Shown: positions 7,255 to 14,159 of the stretch, piece by piece
Position numbering within the stretch: the stretch's first letter is position 1
Layout: every line of letters begins with the position of its first letter
NCBI GenBank assembly: GCA_016710065.1
Contig: JADJLP010000003.1
Location: 1-15,715 of the forward strand
Source: Candidatus Ideonella esbjergensis
GTDB taxonomy: Bacteria; Pseudomonadota; Gammaproteobacteria; Burkholderiales; Burkholderiaceae_C
Length of the DNA stretch: 15,715 nucleotides
Direction: 5' to 3'
Translations under genes and position numbers: made by a program
Notes under the pieces: model-generated
What the model was told of the DNA's origin: nothing
The model's input: only the letters and a program-made list of their open reading frames with translations
The model's database searches: none

Positions 7255-8503
7255 ATGAATGAGGCACAGGTGCGCACGCTTGAGCAAGTGCGCCAGGTGG
7301 TGGCCGGGATCCAGGCCTTGGAGGTTCCGACGTCCCGAGGACGACGAAGGACGCTACGGCTGGTTCGAGCAGGTGCTGCGCCGCTTTGGCTACCGCCAGC
7401 TCAGCCGTGCGGACAAGGGTGCGGTGCTGGCCTACCTGCAGCGCCTGAGCGGCTACAGCCGCGCGCAGGTGACGCGGCTGGTGGCCCGGTGGGTGCAGGC
7501 CTTGCCGCTGGTGAATAACTACCGCCGCCCCGAGCACGCCTTTGCAAGGCGCTACACGGCGGCTGACGTGGCGTTGCTGGCAGAGGTGGACCGGGCCACG
7601 GGAACGCTGTCGGGCCGGCCACGGCCTGCGTTCTGCGCCGCCAGCGCGACGTGTTCAAGGTCCCGGGTTTCGAGCGACTGGGCGACATCTCGGTGGCGCA
7701 CCTGTACAACCTGCGCAACAGCGCCGGCTACCGGGCTCAGCGGGTGGTGCTGACCAAGACCAAGCCTACCCGGCGGGTGGACATTGGCGTGCGCCGGGCG
7801 CCAGCGCCTGAGGGGCGCGCGGGCTTCATCCGCATCGACAGCGTGCATCAGGGCGACTTTGACGGCATCAAGGGGCTGTACCACATCAACGCGGTGGACT
7901 GCGTCACCCAGTGGCAAGTGGTCGCCACCGTGCAGACCATCTCCGAGGCCCACCTGCTGCCGGTGATCGAGCACATGCTCGAACAGTTCCCGTTCGAGAT
8001 CCTGGGCTTTCACGCCGACTTTGGGCAGCGAATACGTCAACCACCGCGTGGCCAAGCTGCTGGACAAGCTCAAGGCCGAGTTCACCCGCAGCCGGCCCCG
8101 CCACAGCAACGACAACGGCCTGGCCGAGACCAAGAACGGCGCGGTGGTGCGCAAGGAGTTCGGCTACAGCCACATCCCGCAGCGCCACGCCACACGCTTC
8201 AACACCTACTGCGTGGAATACCTCAACCCGTTCCTGAACCTCCACCGGCCGTGTCTGTTCTCGACCGACCGGCCCGACCCCAAGAAGCCGGGCCGCATCA
8301 AACGCATCTACCGGCCACAAGACGCGATGACGCCACTCGACAAGCTCGCCAGCCTGCCCGAGAAGAACCAGGGGCTGCGCGAAGGCGTCACGCTGGAGCA
8401 CTTGCGCGCGCTGGCCACCGCGCTGACCGATGTGCAGGCGGCCGAGGAACTCGACGAAGCACGCGCCGCCTTGTTCAAACGCGTGCCTTCCCGGACGGCT
8501 TGA
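7255..8503 (+). CDS. Integrase-core (DDE, rve) transposase of the inner IS (frameshifted)
   Basis: Read through about three one-base shifts this is a ~415-residue transposase. It starts MNEAQVRTLEQVRQVVAGIQ, then has a helix-turn-helix-like part (LSGYSRAQVTRLVARWV). The catalytic core has FIRIDSVHQGD (first Asp), then DCVTQWQVVAT, then GFHADFGSEYVN (second Asp; most relatives have D-N-G-S-E) and HSNDNGLAETKNGAVVRK (Glu). The C-terminus ends KRVPSRTA. Frame breaks are an extra C near 7336, a missing C near 7607 and an extra G near 8026. If real the gene is dead, but they look like homopolymer errors. A start at GTG 7225 is also possible. Confidence 0.85.
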
Positions 8504-8647
8504 ATCCCATCACGCGGCCAAGGGGGGCGCCTCCGGCGGCCTGGCGGGGGCCTGGGACTAAGAAATCAATCAATGCAAAGAACCGCCCCAATACACTGTC
8601 CGCTCCTACAACGGATCGACGCTCCGCGCGTCCACGAGTTCAGGCCT

Positions 8648-8671
8648 CTCCAGGCTCATACCTCGTTTGGA
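8648..8671 (-). repeat. Inner IS right-end inverted repeat
   Basis: The minus strand reads TCCAAACGAGGTATGAGCC followed by TGGAG, matching the left outer repeat with one inserted A and one change. No second copy is visible further inside the right end. Confidence 0.78.
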
Positions 8672-8678
8672 AAAGAGT

Positions 8679-9856
8679 GGCCAACCGCGGTACTGCCGGT
8701 GTCGACGATGAGACCATCGCCGACTTCGAGCGGGACCTGTCAAAGAATCTGTACAAGCTGTGGAACCGGATGTCGTCGGGGTCGTACTTCCCGCCGCCGG
8801 TCAAGCAGGTTGAGATTCCCAAGGCATCGGGTGGCACGCGCAAGCTGGGCGTGCCCACGGTCGCTGATCGTGTAGCGCAAACCGTCGTCAAGCTTCTCAT
8901 CGCACCAGCGTTGGATCCGATCTTCCATCCGGACTCTTACGGGTACCGGCCGGGAAGGTCGGCCAAGCAAGCCGTGGCGGTCACTCGTGAGCGCTGTTGG
9001 CGATACGACTGGGTGGTGGAGTTTGATATCAAGGCAGCCTTCGATCGGATCGATCATGCGCTGCTGATGAAGGCGGTGCGCACCCACATCAAGGACGACT
9101 GGATTCTTCTGTATATCGAGCGGTGGCTGGTCGCCCCGTTCGAAAAGGCGGGTGGCGAGCGCGTCCCACGCGAACGCGGCACCCCCCAGGGCGGAGTGGT
9201 CAGTCCTATCCTGATGAACCTGTTCATGCACTATGCCTTCGACACCTGGATGCAACGCACCAGTCCGAACTGCCCGTTCGCCCGATATGCAGATGACGCG
9301 GTGGTTCACTGCCGCAGTCGGAAGCAGGCGGAGTACGTGATGCGCTCCATCGCGTCACGGTTGGCGGACTGCGGGCTGACGATGCACCCAGACAAGTCGA
9401 AGGTCGTGTACTGCAAGGACAGCAACCGCAACGAGCAGCACCCGCATGTGAGCTTCACCTTCCTGGGATTCACGTTCCGGCCGAGGAAGGCTCACAGCAA
9501 GCACGACCAGCTCTTCACCAGCTTCCTGCCGGGAGCCAGTGATGATGCGTTGCGGCGGATGCGGCAGGCGGTGCGCCGCTGGCGACTCAATCGCCAGACC
9601 CACGTGACGTTGGCCGAAGTGGCTCGGCTCTACAACCCAGTGATACAGGGGTGGTGGCAATACTATGGCGTTCTACAGGACCGCCATGCTCGGCATCTTC
9701 CAGCACATCGATCGCGCGCTTGAACGTTGGGCCCGACGAAAGTACAAGGCCCTTCACCGCCGTAAGGCTGCGAGCGCCGGATGGCTGGACAAGATGCAGT
9801 CAGCCGCACCACTGCTGTTCTCCCACTGGCGCGTAGCCGCAACCCAGGTTGGATGA
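8679..9856 (+). pseudogene. ltrA: Group II intron reverse transcriptase/maturase, main C-terminal part
   Basis: It resumes at GCC AAC CGC GGT (ANRGTAGVDDETIADFERDL). RT domains follow in order: KLGVPTVADRVAQTVVK (RT1), PDSYGYRPGRSA (RT2), VVEFDIKAAFDRIDH (RT3), GTPQGGVVSPILMNLF (RT4), FARYADDAVVHC (RT5, YADD catalytic box), HPDKSKVVYC (RT6) and FTFLGFTFRPR (RT7). Maturase domain X ends with GWWQYY and FYRTAMLGIF, then ALERWARRKYKAL. A one-base loss near 9667 shifts the last third of domain X; stop TGA is 9854-9856. No HNH endonuclease domain follows. The protein would splice and mobilise its own intron, but the IS split leaves it without its N-terminus. Confidence 0.9.
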
Positions 9857-9859
9857 CGG

Positions 9860-9893
9860 GAGCCGTATGACGCGAGAGTGTCACGTACGGTTC
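9860..9893 (+). other. Group II intron domain V
   Basis: A 34-nt hairpin with the catalytic AGC near its 5' end (GAGCCGTATGACGC), a GAGA tetraloop, the two-base CG bulge (GTGTCACG) and the closing TACGGTTC. It lies four bases after the RT stop, as in other bacterial introns. This is the most diagnostic part of the ribozyme and looks functional. Confidence 0.93.
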
Positions 9894-9933
9894 TGCGAGC
9901 GGCTGCGGGGGAAGCTCCTGCGGCCGACTCACC
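9894..9933 (+). other. Group II intron domain VI with branch-point adenosine
   Basis: GGCTGCGGGG pairs with the reverse arm CTCCTGCGGCC through a GAAG loop, using G-U pairs. GAG pairs with CTC across a bulged A at 9928, the likely lariat branch point. The intron ends ...CTCAC(C) before the exon sequence ACTTCGGCATG. Confidence 0.75.
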
Positions 9934-10373
9934 ACTTCGGCATGAAGATGCACATCGGCGTGGACAGCCGCACCGGGCTGGCGCACAGCGCGGTGGTGAC
10001 GGCCGCCAACGTGCATGACAAGCACCCGCTGCCCGATCTGCTGCACGGCAGAGAACGGCGGGTGTACGGCGACAGCGCCTACGCCAGCCAGAAGGCGCTG
10101 ATCGAGTCGAAGGCCCCCAAGGCCAAGGACTTCACCAACCAGCGCGTGCGCAGGGGCGGCGAGATCGACGAGGTCGAACGCTCGAAGAACCACAACAAGT
10201 CCAAGATTCGAGCTCGCGTCGAGCACGTCTTCGCGGTGGTCAAGAAGCTGTGGGGCTTTGCGAAGGTGCGCTACCGAGGTCTGGCCAAGAACGCCACGCG
10301 CTCGTTCGTTACCCTGGGCCTGGCCAACATCTACTTGGCGCGAGGGGTACTGTGTGCACAGCTGCGCCCATAA
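9934..10373 (+). CDS. IS5-family transposase, 3' exon
   Basis: It completes the transposase begun at 5974. After the junction it reads FGMKMHIGVDSRTGLAHSAV, followed by ANVHDKHPLPDLLHG. The second catalytic aspartate is in RVYGDSAYAS, and the glutamate is in IRARVEHVFAVVKKLWGF with the RYRG segment after it (IS5 Y-R-E signature region). The stop is TAA 10371-10373, about 150 bp before the right inverted repeat. No start codon of its own would give a useful protein, so expression needs splicing of the intron. Confidence 0.92.
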
Positions 10374-10522
10374 GGCGCAGCCAGCGGGCCAAAGGCTCGC
10401 GGCGAGCCCCGATGGGGTCGCAAAACCAGCGCAATCAGCACCAAAGTCGCTTGCAAGCGCCCCGATCCCGGCCGAAATCGGCCTCGGCCTGACTCCTTCC
10501 TACTGGATGATCAATTGCCGGC

Positions 10523-10539
10523 GCTTATTCAGCGTTGCC
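10523..10539 (-). repeat. IS5 element right inverted repeat
   Basis: GCTTATTCAGCGTTGCC, exact reverse complement of the left end at 5902-5918. The 150 bp between the transposase stop and this repeat holds no gene. Confidence 0.93.
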
Positions 10540-10543
10540 CTAA
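10540..10543. repeat. Target-site duplication CTAA, right copy (IS5 element)
   Basis: CTAA follows the right inverted repeat and equals 5898-5901. Confidence 0.85.
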
Positions 10544-10609
10544 GCTGCCTTCCACATTCGTGAACGAGCCCTGCGGTAGATGTCAGCCGGGCCGGCAAGG
10601 AGGCCCTGA

Positions 10610-11473
10610 ATGCACAACACCATTCCCGCCCATGGTTCTTTGGCCCTGACGCTGCTGCTGGGCTTGACCCACGGCCTGCCGGTGCTGGCTGCCGAGACGG
10701 CGCCAGCCCTGCTGCTGGCGCGCGATGCCCAACCCGGGCAATCACCCGCCGGCTATCTGGTGAGCGAGAAGTTCGACGGCGTGCGCGCGCTGTGGGACGG
10801 CCACCGGTTGCGCTTGCGTGGCGGTGGCGAGGTGAAGGCCCCCGCGTGGTTCGTGGCCGGCTTGCCGCCGCAGGCCCTGGACGGCGAACTGTGGCTGGGG
10901 CGGGGCCGCTTTGACGAGCTTTCGGCGCTGGTCCGGCGAGAGCACCCTGTGGACGCCGAGTGGCGCGAGGTCCGCTACCTGGTGTTCGAGTTGCCAGGCG
11001 CACCCGGCAGCTTTGCCCAGCGTGCTACGGCCTTGCGTGAAGTGGTGGCGCAGACCCAGCATCCGGCCTTGCAGGCGGTGGCGCAACAGAACCTGGCAGA
11101 CGCCAAGGCCCTGGCGCAGCGCCTGGCCGAGGTCGTGGTGCAGGGCGGTGAAGGCCTGGTGCTGCACCGCGCCGACGCGCCTTACGTGACAGGCCGCAGC
11201 GACGTGCTGCTCAAGCTCAAGCCAGTGCAGGACGCCGACGCGGTGGTGATGGCGCACGAGCCCGGCCAGGGCAAATACGCTGGCCTGGTGGGTGCGCTGG
11301 TGGTGCGTGGCGTCGACGGCCGCTTGTTCCGCATAGGCTCGGGCCTGACCGATGCCCAGCGGCGAAGCCCACCGTCGCTGGGCAGCACCGTGAGCTACCG
11401 CTGGCGTGGCCTGACCCGCACCGGCCTGCCGCGCTTCGCCACGCTGTGGCGGGTGCGCGAGCCCGGGCTCTGA
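10610..11473 (+). CDS. ligE: Exported ATP-dependent DNA ligase, Lig E type
   Basis: An intact 287-residue protein. ATG 10610 follows AAGGAGG (10597-10603). Residues 1-27 look like a signal peptide (LALTLLLGLTHGLPVLAA), as in Lig E enzymes of other Gram-negative bacteria, so it probably acts in the periplasm on nicked DNA. Nucleotidyltransferase motifs are motif I EKFDGVR (catalytic Lys54, which takes AMP), motif III DGELW (91-95), LVFEL (124-128), motif IV EGLVLH (181-186) and motif V LLKLKP (200-205). A small OB domain follows (RIGSGLTDAQR, then YRWRGLTRTGLPRFATLWRV). No extra DNA-binding domain is present, typical of this minimal class. The IS5 element ends 70 bp upstream and may have displaced its promoter. 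sbcB follows after 27 bp. Confidence 0.92.
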   Translation: MHNTIPAHGSLALTLLLGLTHGLPVLAAETAPALLLARDAQPGQSPAGYLVSEKFDGVRALWDGHRLRLRGGGEVKAPAWFVAGLPPQALDGELWLGRGRFDELSALVRREHPVDAEWREVRYLVFELPGAPGSFAQRATALREVVAQTQHPALQAVAQQNLADAKALAQRLAEVVVQGGEGLVLHRADAPYVTGRSDVLLKLKPVQDADAVVMAHEPGQGKYAGLVGALVVRGVDGRLFRIGSGLTDAQRRSPPSLGSTVSYRWRGLTRTGLPRFATLWRVREPGL

Positions 11474-11500
11474 GCGACAGCGCTGGGGTATCGTGCCCGC

Positions 11501-12925
11501 ATGAGTGAATTCAGCTTCTTCTGGCACGACTACGAAACCTTCGGCCGCGTGCCGCGCCGCGATCGCCCCGCGCAGTTTGCTGGCGTGCGCACCGACGCCG
11601 AGCTGAACGAGATCGCGTCGCCGGTGATGCTGTATTGCCAGCCGGCGCCCGACACCTTGCCGGACCCGGAAGCCTGCTTGCTCACCGGCATCCTGCCCCA
11701 GCACTGCCTGGCACACGGTGTGCCCGAGCATCAGTTCGCGGCCGAGATCGAGCGCCAACTGGCCCAACCTGGCACGGTGGGTGTGGGCTACAACTCCATC
11801 CGTTTTGACGACGAGGTCACCCGCCACCTGTTCTGGCGCAACCTCTATGACCCCTATGCCCGCGAGTACAAGAACGATTGCGGCCGCTGGGACATTCTGG
11901 ACACCGTTCGCTGCATGTATGCGCTGCGGCCGAGGGATTGCAATGGCCGAAGCACGATGACGGGCGCCCTCGTTCAAGCTGGAGCACCTCACGGCGGCCA
12001 ATGGTCTGGCCCACGAGACTGCGCACGACGCACTCTCTGATGTGCGTGCCACCATCGGTTTGGCGCGGCAGATCAAGGCGGCGCAACCCAAGCTCTGGGA
12101 TTTCTGCCTCAAGCTGCGCGGCAAGAACACCGTGTGGGCCGAGATTGGTGTGGGCCGACCCTTTCTGCACATTTTCGGGCATGTATGGGCCCGAGCGCGG
12201 TTGCCTGGCCATGGTGTGGCCCCTGGCGCCACACCCCACCAACAAGAACGAGCTGATCGTGTGGGATTTGCAGGCCGACCCGACCGAGTTGTTCACGCTG
12301 GATGCTGCCGCGATTCGCCAGCGCATGTTCACCCGCAGTGACGATCTGCCCGAGGGTGTCACCCGCCTGCCCATCAAGACCATCCACATCAACAAGTCAC
12401 CGGTGGTGATTGGCAATCTCAAGACCCTCATGCCGGGCTTGGCCGAGCGCTGGGGCATTGACGTGACACAGTGCCTGGGCCATGCCGAGCTGGCCGCGAA
12501 GGGGCGTGACCATGGCTGGCATCTGGCCCGACGTCTTCAACCGCCCCGCGCCCGAGAAGGCGCCCGATGTGGACGAGGATTTGTACGGCGGCTTCCTGGG
12601 CCCGCAAGACCGCACCCGGCTGGACCGCCTGCGCCGCACCCGGCCAGATGACGCGGCCATGCAGCGCGCCAGCTTCGACGACCCCCGGCTGGACGAACTG
12701 TTCTTTCGCTGGCGTGCTCGCAACTTCGCCGACACGCTCACACCGGCGGAAGCCGAACGCTGGACACAGCTGCGCACAGAGCGGCTGCTGCACGGCGCCG
12801 GCGGTGGCCTGACGGTGGATGCGTTCCATGAGAAGCTGCGTGCGCTGGCCGAAACCGCCGATGCGCGTGGGCAGGTGTTGCTCGCCGCCCTGGGAGACTA
12901 CGCACGATCGATCACGACGGCCTGA
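11501..12925 (+). CDS. sbcB: Exodeoxyribonuclease I (frameshifted)
   Basis: Corrected, it gives ~474 residues, the length of E. coli ExoI. The enzyme degrades single-stranded DNA 3' to 5' and acts in recombination and mismatch repair. DEDD motifs are present: WHDYETFGRVPRRDRPAQFA (Asp, Glu), VGYNSIRFDDEVTRHLFWRN and HDALSDVRATI (His, Asp). The ExoI-specific C-terminal part includes KTIHINKSPVVIGNLKTL and DLYGGFLGPQDR, then FFRWRARNF and LTVDAFHEKL. Frame breaks lie near 11935-11965, 12175 and 12490-12515, all in G/C-rich runs; the same protein continues in each new frame. The start ATG 11501 gives MSEFSFFWHDYETFG. It lies 27 bp behind the ligase gene and could be cotranscribed with it. Confidence 0.92.
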
Positions 12926-12961
12926 TCGCCCGCGGGAGGCTGGCGGCCGCCCGGGGACAGG

Positions 12962-14086
12962 TCAGCGCAACTGCAGATCGTCGTCGGTGAAGGTGACTTT
13001 GATGGGCGCTATCACCACCTGCTTGGCACCGGCCTCAACGCGGCCGGCCACGATGGCATCCACACCCTGGGCACGCGCGATCTCCACCGTGCTGGGCGTC
13101 TTCGGCTTTCACGAACAAGGCGAAACCGGCACCCATGTTGAGTGTGGAATAGGCCTCGCCGGTCGTCGTGGTGCGCGTGCTGCTGGATGAAGCTCAGTAC
13201 CGGCGGTACGGCCGGCAGGCTGTGGATGAGGTAGGTGAGGGCGCTGGGGTGGCGCAGCAGCTTGCGCCAACCGTGGCCGGTGATGTTGGCGCAGTAGTGC
13301 ATCACCACACCGGCCTTGGCCAGCGCCTCGGTGACTGGGCTGTACAGCGTGGTGGGGGCCAGCAGGGCCTCGCCATAGCTCAGACCGGGCGCCACCTCCG
13401 TGAGGTAACCTTGGGGCAGGCGTTCCACCAGCTTACGCGCCAGGCTCAGGCCATTGGCGTGGATGCCGCTGGACGATAGCAGCACGATGGCGTCGCCCGC
13501 AGCCAGTTTGTCGCCCACGCTCAGACGTGTCTTGGGGTTGATGATGCCGGTGCAGGACGCGGCCAGGTCGATGCGCCCAGCTTCGACGATGCCCGCCAGC
13601 GCCGGTGTTTCGCCGCCGCCCCATGCCACGCCGCAGACGTCGCAGGCCTGCTTCCAGCCTTCCACCAGGGCCTGGGCTCGCTGGGCGTCGCCGAACCAGT
13701 CGCTGCCGCCTGGCGCCAGTAGGCCTGCACCACCAGGGGCGTGGCGCCCACGGTGATCAGATCGTTCACCGCCATGGCGATGGTGTCCTGGGCGATGCCC
13801 GCGTAGTAGCTCTTGCCGGTGAGGGCCTTCATCTCGTCGGCCACCCGGGCCTTGGAGCCCAGGCATTCGACGATGCTGGCCAGGTAGGACGGGCCCACGT
13901 CCACCACGTGGGCCGATTCGCCGCGCGAGGCCTTGACCTCGCTGAAACCGTGTGCCGTGAGGTGGCCGGCGGTGGTGGCGGCGGCTCGCTGGGCGGCCAC
14001 CTTCAAGGGTCGATGAGGTCGTAATTGACGCCAGCCTGCTCATAGCTGAGGGTGGCGCCGGCGTCGGGGGCGGCATGGGAGGTCAT
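12962..14086 (-). CDS. PurM-like AIR synthase-related protein (frameshifted)
   Basis: A ~374-residue protein when shifts near 14013, 13720, 13165-13185 and 13100 are undone. ATG 14086 gives MTSHAAPDAGATLSYEQAGV. The N-domain has VECLGSKARVADEM and IAQDTIAMAVNDLITVGATP, which match the substrate and Mg-ATP parts of the PurM/PurL superfamily. The C-domain has WGGGETPALAGIV, TGIINPKTRLSVGDKL, SSSGIHANGLSLARKLVERL, ANITGHGWRKLLRH and YSTLNMGAGFALF. Standard PurM has ITGGG-x-x-x-N where this has ITGHGWRKL, and the DGVGTK box is replaced. It therefore looks like the PurM-related branch often annotated as phosphoribosylaminoimidazole synthetase. Whether it makes AIR is unproven. It converges on sbcB and diverges from dnaX. 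Confidence 0.8.
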
Positions 14087-14094
14087 GGGGCGCG

Positions 14095-14100
14095 ATTATC
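14095..14100 (-). promoter_or_regulatory. Candidate -10 box for the PurM-like gene
   Basis: The minus strand reads GATAAT, eight bases before the ATG at 14086. If used, transcription would start almost at the start codon, giving a leaderless or near-leaderless mRNA. No clear -35 is seen. Confidence 0.35.
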
Positions 14101-14146
14101 CGTCAGGCCATGCTCGGGCACCCCAGGCCCGCCCGTCCCACCCCCG

Positions 14147-14152
14147 TAGAAT
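14147..14152 (+). promoter_or_regulatory. Candidate -10 box for dnaX
   Basis: TAGAAT lies seven bases before the dnaX ATG at 14160. As with the divergent gene, the transcript would be nearly leaderless. There is no Shine-Dalgarno-like sequence in the 12 bases before the ATG. Confidence 0.35.
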
Positions 14153-14159
14153 GCCGCGC

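Larger units (their letters stand above)
7108..8678 (+). mobile_element. Insertion sequence with integrase-core transposase, inserted in the intron RT gene
   Basis: About 1571 bp, bounded by 6-bp GGCCAA duplications. The ends are imperfect inverted repeats: TCCAACGAGGTTTGAGCC at the left and TCCAAACGAGGTATGAGCC at the right (minus strand), both followed by TGGAG. A second left copy lies 36 bp inside. One transposase gene fills most of it. The family resembles integrase-core (rve) elements often filed under ISNCY or IS481-like groups; I cannot assign it firmly. Repeated ends recall IS21, but no istB-like ATPase gene is present. Confidence 0.85.
6506..9933 (+). mobile_element. Group II intron (contains a second IS within its RT gene)
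   Basis: The 5' end GTGTGTC fits the GUGYG rule, and the 3' end has canonical domains V and VI. The interior carries a typical domain I-III sequence, then an RT/maturase gene. About 3.43 kb in all, or ~1.85 kb after removing the inner IS, which is a normal length. The ends are uncertain by one base: 6505-9932 or 6506-9933 both keep the transposase frame (W-H or W-Y at the junction). A possible EBS1 ACCATTG at 6752-6758 can pair with CAGTGGT at 6499-6505 (one G-U), which favours 6506. The intron sits sense to the transposase, so splicing can rescue it. Confidence 0.88.
5902..10539 (+). mobile_element. IS5-family insertion sequence carrying a group II intron
   Basis: It is bounded by perfect 17-bp inverted repeats GGCAACGCTGAATAAGC and flanked by CTAA duplications. 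It holds one DDE transposase gene split by a group II intron. The total is 4638 bp; without the intron it is about 1.2 kb, the normal IS5 size. It lies between riboflavin synthase and the ligase and disrupts no gene. Intact ends and duplication point to a fairly recent insertion. Confidence 0.92.

Noticed and set aside
7108..8678. IS21-family assignment for the inner IS because of repeated ends
   Set aside because: There is no istB-like ATPase gene, and the single transposase has a different N-terminal layout.
9857..9933. HNH endonuclease domain after the intron RT
   Set aside because: The RT stops at 9856 and domain V begins at 9860; there is no room or sequence for an endonuclease.
10742..12232. 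A 496-codon open frame on the minus strand
   Set aside because: Antisense to ligE and sbcB, both of which show family motifs; the minus-strand translation is low-complexity His/Gln/Arg-rich shadow.
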